Positions 24,593-34,209 of a stretch of 64,000 nucleotides of DNA are shown in pieces. The notes under the pieces were generated by a model. It had not been told where the DNA came from. It saw only the letters and a list, made by a program, of their open reading frames with translations, and ran no database searches. The DNA is from Paenibacillus gyeongsangnamensis (lineage in GTDB: Bacteria; Bacillota; Bacilli; Paenibacillales; NBRC-103111). The stretch spans positions 1-64,000 of the forward strand of contig NZ_JAQAGZ010000028.1 of assembly GCF_027533625.1 (NCBI RefSeq), in the 5' to 3' direction. Each line of letters opens with the position of its first letter. Position 1 is the first letter of the stretch. The position numbers were made by a program, and so were the translations under genes.

Positions 24593-26389
24593 ATGTTATA
24601 TCCAATCGTTACGGATACTCGAGTGATTATAGATTTAAATGGGATTTGGAATTTTAAATTGGATTTTGGAAAGGGCTTTCAAGAAAAGTGGTATGAAACA
24701 CCTCTTACAGATACCATGAATATGTCTGTACCGTCATCTTATAATGATTTGGGCGTCACCGCTGATATTCGCAATCATGTCGGTTGGGTATGGTACGAAA
24801 GAGATTTTACGATACCAGGCTTGCTTATCTCAGAACGTATTGTCCTTCGTTTTGGCTCGGCGACTCATGCGGCGAAGGTTTACGTGAACGGGAATCTGGT
24901 CGTGGAGCATAAAGGCGGTTTTACTCCGTTTGAAGCTGAAATCAACGGATTCCTGCAGAGCGGGAAAAACCGATTAACGGTGGCAGTGAATAATATTGTG
25001 GATGAAACCACACTCCCTGTTGGAATTTACAGCGAAACGGAAGAGCCCGGCCTTGGCAAAGTGGCAAGAAATAAGCCTAATTTCGACTTCTTTAATTATG
25101 CGGGTATTCATAGACCGGTCAAGATCTATACGACTCCGCATACCTACTTCAAGGATGTGACGGTCGTTACGGACCTGAAAGAAACGACAGGGATGGTTCG
25201 TTACGAGGTGGAGGTAGCCGGCGAGGCGCAGGTTAAGGCAACGGTCATGGATCAATCGGGCTCTATTGTTGGGGAAAGCAGCGGCCGGCAAAATACAATC
25301 GGCATCAACGATGTCAAGCTGTGGGAACCATTGAATGCTTATCTTTATAACCTTAGGGTAGAACTTATTAAAGATGGACAGACGATTGACGTATATGAAC
25401 AGCCGTTTGGAGTCAGAACCGCCCAGGTGAAGGACGGTAAATTCCTGATTAACAATAAACCGTTTTATTTTAAAGGCTTTGGCAAGCACGAAGATACTCC
25501 GATCCACGGAAGGGGCTTTGACGAAGCGGCCAATGTTATGGATTTCCGGTTAATGAAATGGATGGGGGCCAATTCGTTCCGGACGGCGCATTACCCTTAT
25601 TCCGAAGAAATAATGAGACTAGCCGACAGAGAAGGTATCGTCGTCATTGACGAAACGCCTGCCGTCGGGCTCCATTTGAATTTCATGGCTATTTTCTCGG
25701 GCGGGCCAAAGAGGAAAACGTGGGAGGAATTAAAGACTGGGGAGCATCATCAGGAAGTCATTCGGGAACTGATTGCCCGCGATAAAAACCATCCTTGTGT
25801 GGTCATGTGGTCCATCGCCAATGAACCGGCTTCCGAAGAAGAAGGTGCAGAAGACTATTTTAGGCCGCTTGTGGAATTGGCAAAAGAAATAGATCCGCAA
25901 AAAAGACCTGTTACCATCGTCACTCACTTGATGTCAACCCCGGCTACATGCAAGGTGGCGGAGCTCGTCGATGTGCTTGCGTTAAACCGGTATTACGGTT
26001 GGTACGTGCAAAGCGGAGATTTGGAAGCTGCCAAAGTGAAGCTTCGCGACGAGTTTAGCGGCTGGAGTAAGCGCTGCCCGGGCAAACCGATCATAATGAC
26101 CGAGTACGGCGCAGATACGGTAAGCGGCTTGCACGATGTCGATCCTGTCATGTTTACCGAAGAGTTTCAGGTTGAATACCTGCGTGCTAATCATGAGGTT
26201 TTCGATGAATTCGATAGCTTCGTCGGCGAACAGGTATGGAATTTTGCAGATTTTAACACGAGCCAAGGCATCATGCGGGTTCAAGGGAATAAAAAGGGGA
26301 TTTTTACACGGGACAGAAAACCGAAATATGCGGCTCATGAACTGCGCAAAAGATGGCTTTCGATTCCCCAATTCGGATATAAGAAATAA
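24593..26389 (+). CDS. uidA: Beta-glucuronidase (GH2)
   Basis: A 598-residue GH2 enzyme, about the length of E. coli UidA (603). The jelly-roll domain comes first (about 10-180, with NHVGWVWYERDF and FGSATHAAKVYVNG), then an immunoglobulin-like domain, then the TIM barrel. The acid/base is Glu411 in SIANEPASEEE and the nucleophile Glu504 in IMTEYGAD. Asn566 and Lys568 in GNKKGIFTRDRKPK form the N-x-K motif that recognises the glucuronate carboxylate and separates true glucuronidases from galactosidases. There is no signal peptide, so it is cytosolic, consistent with import by the next gene. The start is ATG 24593 after AAGGAGC. Confidence 0.96.
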   Translation: MLYPIVTDTRVIIDLNGIWNFKLDFGKGFQEKWYETPLTDTMNMSVPSSYNDLGVTADIRNHVGWVWYERDFTIPGLLISERIVLRFGSATHAAKVYVNGNLVVEHKGGFTPFEAEINGFLQSGKNRLTVAVNNIVDETTLPVGIYSETEEPGLGKVARNKPNFDFFNYAGIHRPVKIYTTPHTYFKDVTVVTDLKETTGMVRYEVEVAGEAQVKATVMDQSGSIVGESSGRQNTIGINDVKLWEPLNAYLYNLRVELIKDGQTIDVYEQPFGVRTAQVKDGKFLINNKPFYFKGFGKHEDTPIHGRGFDEAANVMDFRLMKWMGANSFRTAHYPYSEEIMRLADREGIVVIDETPAVGLHLNFMAIFSGGPKRKTWEELKTGEHHQEVIRELIARDKNHPCVVMWSIANEPASEEEGAEDYFRPLVELAKEIDPQKRPVTIVTHLMSTPATCKVAELVDVLALNRYYGWYVQSGDLEAAKVKLRDEFSGWSKRCPGKPIIMTEYGADTVSGLHDVDPVMFTEEFQVEYLRANHEVFDEFDSFVGEQVWNFADFNTSQGIMRVQGNKKGIFTRDRKPKYAAHELRKRWLSIPQFGYKK

Positions 26390-26525
26390 TCGCTAGGCAG
26401 TCATATCGGGGAGTCTGAATGGATGATCGAAACTAATGTTATCTTTGGAGAGACTCCTCAGCATTTTTTATAGGTCACTTTGTAAAGGGTTTCAAAACGG
26501 TTGCTAACGCTAGGGAGGGGTTAAA

Positions 26526-27938
26526 ATGAACCAAAATGCAGTATTACAAGCGGCAGAAGCAAATATGGAGGTAACAACAACGCGTCCTTTTGGCATAAGA
26601 GATAAGCTTGGATATTTGTTTGGCGATTTCGGCAATGATTTCTTCTTTATTCTGGTCAGTTCATTCTTAATGGTTTACTACACGGATATTTTCCACATTA
26701 GTGCGGCTACTGTAGGATTCATGTTTTTAATTGCAAGATTATGGGACGCTGTTGCGGATGTTTTGTGGGGGCGTTTCATTGATACAAGAAAATCGGGCCA
26801 TCATGGTAAATTTAAACCGTGGATTTTCAGAATGTCTTTTCCGCTCATTGTTTCAGGTGTGTTGATGTTCGTGAAAATTCCGGGTATGTCCAATGGATTT
26901 TATCTGGCCTATGCTTTTGTCACCTACCTGATCTGGGGAACTTTATATAGTACAGTGAATATTCCTTACGGTTCTATGGCTTCCGTCATTACGAGCGATC
27001 CTGTTGAACGGACAACGTTGTCTACCTTCAGAACGATGGGGGGGATGTTGGCGGGCTTAATCATTAATGTAGTTGGACCATTGATTTTGTTTGTAAACAA
27101 TAAGGCAGATTCGGGTCGTTTTCTATTGGGAGCCTTAATTTTCGGGATTCTGGCTATCACTTGTTACATGGCCTGTTATAAATTATCAACTGAACGTATT
27201 ACTTTGTCTGAAACGGAAGGGACAAGAGCCGGTTTAGGTAAAACATTAAAAGGTCTTTTGAAAAACAGACCGTTAATTTGGATCCTTATCGCATCTCTGA
27301 CATTTATGGTGTGTTTTATGCTGATCGGTGCAGTTAACGTATATTTGTTTAAGGACTATTTTGGCAACACAAAAGCATTAAGTATGGTAGGACTAATCCA
27401 AACACTCACTGTATTTATCGCCATGCCGATGGTAAAGCCTCTAGTAGCCAAGTTTGGTAAAAAAGAATTAGCATCGGCTGGATTGCTGCTTGCAACTATA
27501 GTATACGCTCTTTTGTACTTCTTACCCCATTTGACTGCCACTCCATTTATTGCTGTTTTATCAGTTGCTATGTTCGGATACGCTTTCTTCAATTTAGTGG
27601 TTTGGGCATTCGTAACCGATGTTATCGATTATCATGAATATTTAACAGGCTTGCGGGAAGATGGTACCGTGTATTCGATCTACTCCTTTGCCCGCAAAGT
27701 GGGTCAAGCTATTGCCGGAGGTATTGGCGGTTTTGCGATTGCTGCCGTTGGATATGATGCGAGCCACAAGGTACAAACTCAAGGCGCGCTAGATGGTATT
27801 CATACTCTCGCTACTTTGGTACCCACAGTTGTTTTCTTGATTATTTTCTTCATATTAGTATTCCTGTACCCATTGAACAAGCAGCGTACAAATCAACTTG
27901 CCATTGATTTAGATGAAAAAAGAAAAAGCCAAAATTAA
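26526..27938 (+). CDS. GPH-family glucuronide/sugar:cation symporter (UidB-like)
   Basis: A 470-residue twelve-helix transporter of the glycoside-pentoside-hexuronide family. It shows IRDKLGYLFGDFGNDFFFIL at the start, DAVADVLWGRFIDTRKSGHHGKFKPW (cut across helices 2-3), NIPYGSMASVITSDPVERTTLS, and FVTDVIDYHEYLTGLREDGTVYS in the C-terminal half. All are hallmarks of MelB/UidB proteins. Directly after the glucuronidase, it most likely imports beta-glucuronides with H+ or Na+. SD AGGGAGGGG precedes ATG 26526. A weak GGAGTCT/AGACTCC hairpin lies between it and uidA. Confidence 0.92.
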   Translation: MNQNAVLQAAEANMEVTTTRPFGIRDKLGYLFGDFGNDFFFILVSSFLMVYYTDIFHISAATVGFMFLIARLWDAVADVLWGRFIDTRKSGHHGKFKPWIFRMSFPLIVSGVLMFVKIPGMSNGFYLAYAFVTYLIWGTLYSTVNIPYGSMASVITSDPVERTTLSTFRTMGGMLAGLIINVVGPLILFVNNKADSGRFLLGALIFGILAITCYMACYKLSTERITLSETEGTRAGLGKTLKGLLKNRPLIWILIASLTFMVCFMLIGAVNVYLFKDYFGNTKALSMVGLIQTLTVFIAMPMVKPLVAKFGKKELASAGLLLATIVYALLYFLPHLTATPFIAVLSVAMFGYAFFNLVVWAFVTDVIDYHEYLTGLREDGTVYSIYSFARKVGQAIAGGIGGFAIAAVGYDASHKVQTQGALDGIHTLATLVPTVVFLIIFFILVFLYPLNKQRTNQLAIDLDEKRKSQN

Positions 27939-27956
27939 TGATGAGGAGCAATGAAC

Positions 27957-29112
27957 ATGAATAATGTAAGACTGGGGATTATCGGATTAGGAGCACAAGG
28001 CGGATTCTACGCGGGTTTTTTAATCGAAGGAAAAGTGAAACACATGGTTCTCGGGGCTATATGCGATATCGATCCTGCTAAAAAAGCCGTGTGTGCGGAA
28101 AAGTATCCCGATGTCCCGTTCTATGACAACTACATCGATATGCTGGAGAGCGGCCATGTTGATGCGAACTTGTGTACCTCACTATCTGCACCCGGAGATG
28201 GGTATTGAAGCGTTAAAAAGAAACATTCACGCATTGGTGGAAAAGCCGGCTGGCGTGTATACCAAGCAAGTCAAACAATTAAACGAATTTGCAGCGACAA
28301 AACCGGAGTTGACTTTTGGCATCATGTTCAATCAGCGGACGAATCCGCTCTATCAAAAAATTAAAGAGATCATCGATAACGGTGAAATCGGAAATATCCG
28401 CCGTACGAACTGGATCATTACAACCTGGTGGAGACCGCAGGGGTACTATGATCAAAGTGAGTGGAGAGCGACCTGGGGCGGCGAAGGCGGCGGTGTGCTT
28501 GTTAATCAAGCGCCGCACCAGCTCGATTTGCTTCAGTGGATATGCGGAATGCCAAAGAAGGTATATTCCAATGTCAAATACGGGTACCAACGAAATATTG
28601 CCGTTGAAGATGAGGTAACCGTCTTGCTTGACTATGGCAATGGCGCAACAGGTGTATTTATTACTTGTACGCATGACGTTATGGGAACGGACCGATTTGA
28701 AATATTGGGCGATAAGGGTAAAATCGTTGTCGATGACAGCAAGAGGGTTACGATTAAACGGCTTCATCAGCCTGAGTCTGAAATGAGCGCCACCATGAGC
28801 ATGCAGGATGTTATGAAAATTTTCATGGGCCAAGGCCAATCCGAAATATACACGGAAGAAGTGCTGGAATTTGGAAGCGCATGGGGTTCTCAACATATCG
28901 CTGTTATGGAGAACTTTGCTGCCAATATCGTGGAAGGGACGCCACTGCTGGCACCTGGAAGCGACGGGATTCATGGCGTTACATTAGCCAATGCCATTCA
29001 TCTGTCAAGCTGGTTAGGCAAAGTGGTAGAAATTCCTTTGGATGAACAATTATTTATAACCGAGTTAAACAAAAAGATTGAAGAAGAGAAGAAGTACCCT
29101 GTGCAAGGATAA
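27957..29112 (+). pseudogene. Gfo/Idh/MocA-family oxidoreductase, frameshifted
   Basis: An NAD(P)-dependent sugar-type dehydrogenase. Frame 1 (27957-28208) gives the Rossmann start VRLGIIGLGAQGGFYAGFL and ends in nonsense. The second frame resumes with TCVPHYLHPEMGIEALKRN, then the catalytic HALVEKPAG, and continues intact to 29112. The break lies at about 28166-28171, where VDA should run on to TCVPHY; a small indel explains it. Joined, it would be about 385 residues, normal for the family. ATG 27957 is preferred over ATG 27951 because GAGGAGC is seven bases upstream. In this operon it may oxidise glucuronate or a derivative. Decay versus sequencing error cannot be decided here. Confidence 0.85.
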
Positions 29113-29143
29113 TTTCATTATAAAATGAAAGAGGGAAGAAAGC

Positions 29144-30004
29144 ATGAAAAAAGGTAAAATCGGCGTTCAAATGATGATGCTCAAAGGCAAGGTTGAGGAG
29201 CTCGGCATCTATGAGACGATGAGAAGGATTAATGAGCTTGGCTACCGCAGTGTAGAGGTGTCGCAAATTCCGATGACGGCCGAAAATGTATCGGAGCTTA
29301 AAAGAGCCTCAGCGGATTTCGATATCCAAATTGCTGCGCTTTCCGCCGCTCTGGAGCCCATGATGCCCGGCATGAAAGGTGAAACGTTAGCTGACGATTT
29401 CGATAAAATTGTAAACGACTGTAAAACCTTGGATTGCAGCTTTTTACGTATAGGAATGCTTCCGTTCAACCTCATGGGCAGCAAAGATAAAATCATGGAA
29501 TTCGTTCAAAAAGCAGATGCCGCAGCCGAAAAATTAGCCGGGCACGGAATTGCCTTATATTATCATAACCATCATATCGAGTTTCAAAAATTTGACGGCG
29601 AGTACCTATTGGACATAATTAAAGATAATACCTCGAATATCGGTTTTGAATTGGATGTTCACTGGATTCAGCGGGGCGGGGAAAACCCAGTGGAAGTTAT
29701 TAAAAAGTATGCAGGCCGCATTGCATTGCTGCATTTGAAGGACTACCGCATCGGGCAGCTGGATATGAGCGCCTTGGCGAGCCGAGACATGAGTAAATTT
29801 ATGCAGGCCTTCACCAATGTGATCCAATTCGCAGAGGTTGGCGAAGGCAGCCTGGATATGAAAGGCATTATAGAAGCCGGTCTTGAAAGCGGGTCGCAGT
29901 ATTTCTTAGTCGAGCAAGATGATGTTTACGGACGCGATCCGTTTGATTGCTTGAAAACCTCCGCCGACAACTTAAGAAAGTTGGGTTATGCCGATTGGTT
30001 TTGA
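29144..30004 (+). CDS. Sugar phosphate isomerase/epimerase (xylose-isomerase-like TIM barrel)
   Basis: A 286-residue AP endonuclease family 2/IolE-like TIM-barrel protein. Metal-ligand positions are visible as YYHNHHIEFQ, GFELDVHWIQRGG, IALLHLKDYRIG and the closing FLVEQDDVYGRDP. Such enzymes isomerise or epimerise keto sugars or dehydrate inositol derivatives. It follows the dehydrogenase by 31 bases and probably uses its product. AGAGGGAAG provides the SD for ATG 29144. It is the last gene of the glucuronide operon. Confidence 0.87.
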   Translation: MKKGKIGVQMMMLKGKVEELGIYETMRRINELGYRSVEVSQIPMTAENVSELKRASADFDIQIAALSAALEPMMPGMKGETLADDFDKIVNDCKTLDCSFLRIGMLPFNLMGSKDKIMEFVQKADAAAEKLAGHGIALYYHNHHIEFQKFDGEYLLDIIKDNTSNIGFELDVHWIQRGGENPVEVIKKYAGRIALLHLKDYRIGQLDMSALASRDMSKFMQAFTNVIQFAEVGEGSLDMKGIIEAGLESGSQYFLVEQDDVYGRDPFDCLKTSADNLRKLGYADWF

Positions 30005-30130
30005 AAGTAAGCAAGCCATTCGGAATTGCCCGATTTGGAAGTCGTTTATCAGGATGTATAAATAAATTTCATCGAATAATACAAGGGTCGATCTTTTGGA
30101 CATAGCGACAAAAAGGTGGTGAATGAAACT

Positions 30131-30301
30131 ATGCAATGGCTGATGTCTTTGTTAGGAAGACGAAGGAATGCGAATATCTTACAAATGACTCGCAGAAGAG
30201 GAATCATGATGTCATTATTTGCAATAGCAGCCGGAGCAACCGCGGTAGGTGTTTCCAGAAGAGCGTCATTAAAACAAGTTGCTTCCAGATTTTTCAGGTA
30301 A
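30131..30301 (+). CDS. Small basic membrane protein (YrzQ/DUF3918-like)
   Basis: A 56-residue peptide, MQWLMSLLGRRRNANI at the start, then a hydrophobic stretch GIMMSLFAIAAGATAVGV and a basic end KQVASRFFR. SD AGGTGG precedes it and a terminator follows directly, both supporting a real gene. It resembles the very small YrzQ-type proteins of spore formers, but the match is by look only. The downstream DUF421 gene is often sporulation-linked in this group. Function unknown. Confidence 0.55.
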   Translation: MQWLMSLLGRRRNANILQMTRRRGIMMSLFAIAAGATAVGVSRRASLKQVASRFFR

Positions 30302-30302
30302 A

Positions 30303-30340
30303 AAATAAATCCTCACCTTCTGGGTGGGGATTTATTTTTT
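30303..30340 (+). terminator. Rho-independent terminator
   Basis: 15-bp stem 30303-30317 / 30323-30337 with one G-T pair, followed by a T-rich tail. It ends the small-protein transcript. Confidence 0.85.
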
Positions 30341-30412
30341 GAATAGTAAGATCAAATAGCGGGTAAATTGAAACTGACGAAGCAAAAGTAAACCGGAACT
30401 AAATAATCAAAT

Positions 30413-30452
30413 TAAACCAACTCTAGATCGGCTCTTAGGTTGGTTTTATTTA
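30413..30452 (+). terminator. Hairpin upstream of the DUF421 gene
   Basis: AAACCAAC (about 30415-30422) pairs with GTTGGTTT (about 30438-30446) ahead of TATTTATAT, shortly before the SD of the next gene. Either a second terminator or a leader attenuator. Confidence 0.45.
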
Positions 30453-30476
30453 TATGTAACGGGGAGGCTATGGAAC

Positions 30477-31337
30477 ATGCCCGATTGGCTTGAAGTGGTA
30501 TTACGAACGGAATTCGCCATCATTACTCTTTTTGTATTGACAAGACTTTTGGGAAAAAGACAAGTTTCTCAACTATCGCTATTCGAGTACATTAACGGAA
30601 TATCGCTAGGGGGTCTTGCCGTTTATATTTCTTTGCACAGAGAAGCCAAGTGGTATTTAGGATTCGTGTCTTTATCGGTTTGGATATTGATGTCACTCGG
30701 AATTGAATATTTGCAATTGAAGAGTAAAACCGCACGAAATTGGATTGACAGCAAAGAAACCATAGTTATTAAGAATGGCAAAATTCTTGAAAATAATTTG
30801 AAAAAGGAACGGATCACTTCGGACGAATTGTTAGAACAACTACGAAAAAAAAATATTTTTAAAACATCCGATGTTGAATTTGCCATTATCGAACCGAACG
30901 GTGAAATCAACGCACTTGTCAAGAATGAACATCAGCCTTTAACGGCTGCTCATTTAGGAATTAGAGTCAAACCGGAACAGGAACCGCAGACGGTGATTAT
31001 GGATGGAGCAATCATGGACGAGCCGCTTGCCAGGACAGGGATGAACCGGGAATGGCTTCATACTGAATTGGAGAAATTGGGGGTTACCATTGAAAATGTC
31101 TTTTTAGGACAAGTTGATTCCTATGGGGAATTCCATGCAGATTTATTTGATGACCGGATTACAGTTCCGGAACCCCAGCAAAGAGCATCATTATTAGCTC
31201 AATTAAAGAAATGTGAAGCGGATTTGGAAATGTTCGGACTCTCAACGAATAATGAACCAATAAAACAAATGTATCTGCAATGCTCAAAAAAACTTGAAAA
31301 GATGATTTCGGACCTCAAACCATTACTTATCCAGTAG
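30477..31337 (+). CDS. DUF421 membrane protein (YetF-like)
   Basis: A 286-residue protein. Three hydrophobic segments lie in the first 80 residues, including FVLTRLLGKRQVSQLSLFEY, which carries the RLLGKRQVSQL motif of DUF421. Two soluble YetF-type domains follow (PNGEINALVK; VIMDGAIMDEPLARTGMNRE with the family WL and G motifs). The C-terminal tail (about 235-286) is predicted helical. In spore formers members are linked to sporulation and the spore envelope, but the molecular role is unknown. ATG 30477 follows GGGGAGGC. Confidence 0.88.
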   Translation: MPDWLEVVLRTEFAIITLFVLTRLLGKRQVSQLSLFEYINGISLGGLAVYISLHREAKWYLGFVSLSVWILMSLGIEYLQLKSKTARNWIDSKETIVIKNGKILENNLKKERITSDELLEQLRKKNIFKTSDVEFAIIEPNGEINALVKNEHQPLTAAHLGIRVKPEQEPQTVIMDGAIMDEPLARTGMNREWLHTELEKLGVTIENVFLGQVDSYGEFHADLFDDRITVPEPQQRASLLAQLKKCEADLEMFGLSTNNEPIKQMYLQCSKKLEKMISDLKPLLIQ

Positions 31338-31446
31338 GACATGGCGGGCCGCTTTGGGCTCGAAGTATATATCAACCTCCAGCAGCATCAATCCCTCCAA
31401 ATTTCCTGCAATCCATACAGAAGCGTCAACATTTTCCGCGAACACT
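31323..31446 (-). pseudogene. Unidentified coding-like C-terminal fragment
   Basis: The minus strand between the DUF421 and hpd genes reads SYSVFAENVDASVWIAGNLE, then GLMLLEVDIYFEPKAARHVL and a stop at 31323. Its composition is protein-like and it ends as a natural C-terminus. It overlaps the DUF421 stop by 15 bases and has no start. I do not recognise the family. A chance open frame is possible. Confidence 0.3.
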
Positions 31447-31479
31447 GAATATGATGGTGGTAAAAAAGGATGAGATTGC

Positions 31480-32592
31480 ATGAAAAAACAAAGACGGATC
31501 GGTCGGGATTCTTCTGATTTTTTTCCAGTACGAGAAATCGATTATATAGAATTTTATGTCGGGAACGCGAAACAAGCCGCGCATTTTTTCAGCAAAGGGT
31601 TCGGTTTCCGCGCGGCGGCCTATGCGGGTTTGGAAACCGGGGAAACAAGCAAGGTTTCGTATGTGCTTGAACAAAATAATGCCCGATTTGTCGTCACTAG
31701 CTCGCTTTCGCCGGATCATCCTATCGCTGAGTTCGTCAAGAAGCATAGCGATGGAGTGAAGGACATCGCCATGCGGATCGACGATGTGGAGAAGGCTTAC
31801 CGGGAGGCGGTGTCCCGCGGCGGGATCCCTGTGATGGAACCTTGGGAATATACCGATGCCTATGGAACGGTAAAAATGGCTGTTATCGGAACTTATGGAG
31901 ATACGGTCCATACGTTAATCGACCGCAGCGGATATAAAGGACTGTTTTTGCCGAAGTATGAGCCTTGTGAACTGGCCATTCCCCATCAACCGGCCGGTTT
32001 AATCGGATTCGATCATGTCGTCGGCAACGTGGAACGTATGGAGGAGTGGGTGCGTTATTACGAGAAGGTCATGGGCTTTAAACAAATGATTCATTTTGAT
32101 GATAAAGATATCTCGACGGAGTATTCGGCGCTGATGTCGAAGGTCATGTTTAACGGCGGGCGCATCAAATTTCCGATTAATGAACCGGCAAACGGAAAGC
32201 GCAAATCGCAGATTCAGGAATACCTGGACTATTATCATGGTGCCGGTGTACAGCACATCGCGCTGTTGACGAATGACATTATTTCTACGGTATCCGCCCT
32301 GCAGCATAACGGCATTGATTTCTTGGCCACGCCGGACAGCTATTATGAAATGCTGCCTAACCGGGTAGGCGCAATTGATGAAGAGATTGCCAAGCTTCGG
32401 GAGCTGAACATTTTGGTAGACCGGGATGACGAAGGCTATTTGCTGCAAATTTTCACGAAGCCTATCGTGGACCGTCCGACCTTGTTCATTGAAATTATTC
32501 AGCGGAAAGGAGCGGCCGGATTCGGGGAGGGGAACTTTAAAGCGCTGTTCGAATCGATTGAGCGGGAACAGGCCCGCAGAGGCAATTTGTAA
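31480..32592 (+). CDS. hppD: 4-hydroxyphenylpyruvate dioxygenase
   Basis: A 370-residue two-domain VOC-fold enzyme converting 4-hydroxyphenylpyruvate to homogentisate with Fe(II) and O2. The facial triad is present: His179 (GFDHVV), His259 (GVQHIAL) and Glu338 (TLFIEIIQRKG). The C-terminal GAAGFGEGNFKALFESIERE is the typical lid helix. It starts at ATG 31480 after AAAGGATGAG. First gene of a tyrosine-degradation operon, with a flavin reductase-like protein, a fumarylacetoacetate hydrolase-family enzyme and homogentisate dioxygenase following closely. Confidence 0.96.
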   Translation: MKKQRRIGRDSSDFFPVREIDYIEFYVGNAKQAAHFFSKGFGFRAAAYAGLETGETSKVSYVLEQNNARFVVTSSLSPDHPIAEFVKKHSDGVKDIAMRIDDVEKAYREAVSRGGIPVMEPWEYTDAYGTVKMAVIGTYGDTVHTLIDRSGYKGLFLPKYEPCELAIPHQPAGLIGFDHVVGNVERMEEWVRYYEKVMGFKQMIHFDDKDISTEYSALMSKVMFNGGRIKFPINEPANGKRKSQIQEYLDYYHGAGVQHIALLTNDIISTVSALQHNGIDFLATPDSYYEMLPNRVGAIDEEIAKLRELNILVDRDDEGYLLQIFTKPIVDRPTLFIEIIQRKGAAGFGEGNFKALFESIEREQARRGNL

Positions 32593-32615
32593 ATGCGCAT
32601 AAAGGAGTGGGGAAG

Positions 32616-33239
32616 ATGAAAGTAGATCCCGGCACTTTGGATTGGAAAGAGGCCTACAAATTGCTAATCGGCTCCGTTCTGCCTCGGCCCATCGCTTTTG
32701 TCTCCACTGTAGACCAATACGGGCGCTGCAATTTGGCCCCGTTCAGCTTTTTTACCGGTATCTGCGCGAATCCGATGATGGTTTGTTTTGCTCCGATGTT
32801 CAGAGGGACGGATGGGAAAAAGAAGGATACGCTCGCCAATATCGAGACGACCGGGCAGTTTGTCATCAACATTGTTGGGGAGCAGATCGCCGCCCAAATG
32901 AACGATTGCGCGATGGAATATCCGCCCGAGGTGGACGAATTCATCCAAACTGGGCTTTCCAAAATCCCGAGCGACTGTGTCAAACCGCCTCGTGTTAAAG
33001 AATGCGATGTACACCTGGAGTGTACGCTGCATCAAATCGTTACGCTGGGCGAGCATCCGGGCTCAGGCAGTTTGGTGATTGGCCGGGTCGTTTGCGTGCA
33101 CGTTCAGGATGAACTTTTCGAAAACGGCAAAATCAACAGCGAAAAGCTGCGGCCGATCGGCCGGATGGCAGGGCAAACGTATACGCGGGCTGTTTCGGAT
33201 ACGTTTGAGCTGGAACGGAAGAAGCAGCAGGGAAAGTGA
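32616..33239 (+). CDS. Flavin reductase-like (FMN-binding split-barrel) protein
   Basis: A 207-residue FMN-binding protein of the flavin reductase-like domain family. It has PRPIAFVSTVDQYGRCNLAP, then FSFFTGICANPMMVCFAP (FMN-phosphate contacts) and DTLANIETTGQFVINIV. ATG 32616 has AAGGAG upstream; an in-frame GTG at 32607 overlaps that SD. Its place between hppD and the FAH gene is known from other Bacillota tyrosine operons, but the flavin-dependent step is not obvious, since the classic route needs none. It may serve an alternative oxygenase or protect the pathway; that is open. Confidence 0.88.
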   Translation: MKVDPGTLDWKEAYKLLIGSVLPRPIAFVSTVDQYGRCNLAPFSFFTGICANPMMVCFAPMFRGTDGKKKDTLANIETTGQFVINIVGEQIAAQMNDCAMEYPPEVDEFIQTGLSKIPSDCVKPPRVKECDVHLECTLHQIVTLGEHPGSGSLVIGRVVCVHVQDELFENGKINSEKLRPIGRMAGQTYTRAVSDTFELERKKQQGK

Positions 33240-33240
33240 G

Positions 33241-34191
33241 ATGACACGCATGAAATTGGTTACGTACCTCAATGAAAAAAGCGAGCAGCGGGCTGGCTGG
33301 GTGCAGGACGGCATGGTGATCGACATGCAGCTCGCCGGCGCTGGAGCGCTGCCGAATGATATGTCGGATTTTGTGGAGGATTCAGCAAAGTATTTGCCGA
33401 TCGCAAGCCGATTGCAGCAGCAATTTCAGCTGAATGCTGCGGAGCTTTCTGTAGAGCAGCCCCGAAAAGCGTTCCCGCTAAGCGGCATTTCTTTGTGTGC
33501 CCCGCTTCCGAAGCCGTCTAGCGTACGCGATTTTTACGCTTTTGAGGAACATGTGAGAACGGCAAGAGCGAGACGAGGATTGGAGATGGTACCGGAATGG
33601 TATGAAATACCGGTATTTTATTTCTCCAATCACAGGTGCATTACGGGACCGGATGAACCGGTCCTACGGCCCAGGAAATGTGAATGGCTGGATTTCGAAC
33701 TGGAAATCGCCTGTGTCATTGGCAAGCAGGGGCGTAATATTCAGGCTGCCGAGGCGGACGATTATATACTCGGATTCTGTATCATGAATGATTGGAGCGC
33801 CCGCGATATTCAGCGGCAAGAGGCGAAGGTCGGATTAGGCCCCGCCAAAGGCAAAGATTTTGCCACCTCACTCGGTCCGTATCTGGTTACGAAGGATGAG
33901 CTCGCGCCATACCGTACAGGGGATCGTTACAATCTGGAGATGACGGCGAAGGTGAACGGGCGGTTACTATCGCGTGGAAACTTTCGGGATATTTATTATA
34001 CGTTCGGGCAGATCATCGAGCGTGCCTCGGAAGATGCCGTATTGGTTCCGGGAGATGTGATCGGGTCGGGAACGGTAGGTACGGGATGCCTTCTCGAGTT
34101 GGGAACGGAGGTACACCGGTGGCTCGAGCCGGGTGATGTGGTGGAGCTGGAGATCACCGGTTTGGGCGTGTTGAAGAATAAGGTAATGTGA
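33241..34191 (+). CDS. Fumarylacetoacetate hydrolase-family protein
   Basis: A 316-residue FAH-fold enzyme. It has metal-binding DFELEIACVIGK, GFCIMNDWSARDIQ, KGKDFATSLGPYLVT, and the C-terminal PGDVIGSGTVGTGCLLELG. In tyrosine breakdown it would split fumarylacetoacetate or maleylacetoacetate to acetoacetate plus fumarate or maleate. ATG 33241 starts one base after the previous stop; ATG 33250 is an alternative. No maleylacetoacetate isomerase (maiA) is in the operon, so either one is elsewhere or this hydrolase accepts the maleyl form. Confidence 0.92.
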   Translation: MTRMKLVTYLNEKSEQRAGWVQDGMVIDMQLAGAGALPNDMSDFVEDSAKYLPIASRLQQQFQLNAAELSVEQPRKAFPLSGISLCAPLPKPSSVRDFYAFEEHVRTARARRGLEMVPEWYEIPVFYFSNHRCITGPDEPVLRPRKCEWLDFELEIACVIGKQGRNIQAAEADDYILGFCIMNDWSARDIQRQEAKVGLGPAKGKDFATSLGPYLVTKDELAPYRTGDRYNLEMTAKVNGRLLSRGNFRDIYYTFGQIIERASEDAVLVPGDVIGSGTVGTGCLLELGTEVHRWLEPGDVVELEITGLGVLKNKVM

Positions 34192-34209
34192 GCGAGAGGG
34201 GGAGCGAAT

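Noticed and set aside
28279..28974. 231-codon minus-strand frame inside the dehydrogenase gene
   Set aside because: It lies opposite conserved Gfo/Idh/MocA sequence, has no SD and matches no family pattern.
33079..33240. N-terminal extension of the FAH-family protein by 54 codons
   Set aside because: It overlaps the flavin reductase gene in another frame, and the family starts at the ATG near 33241.
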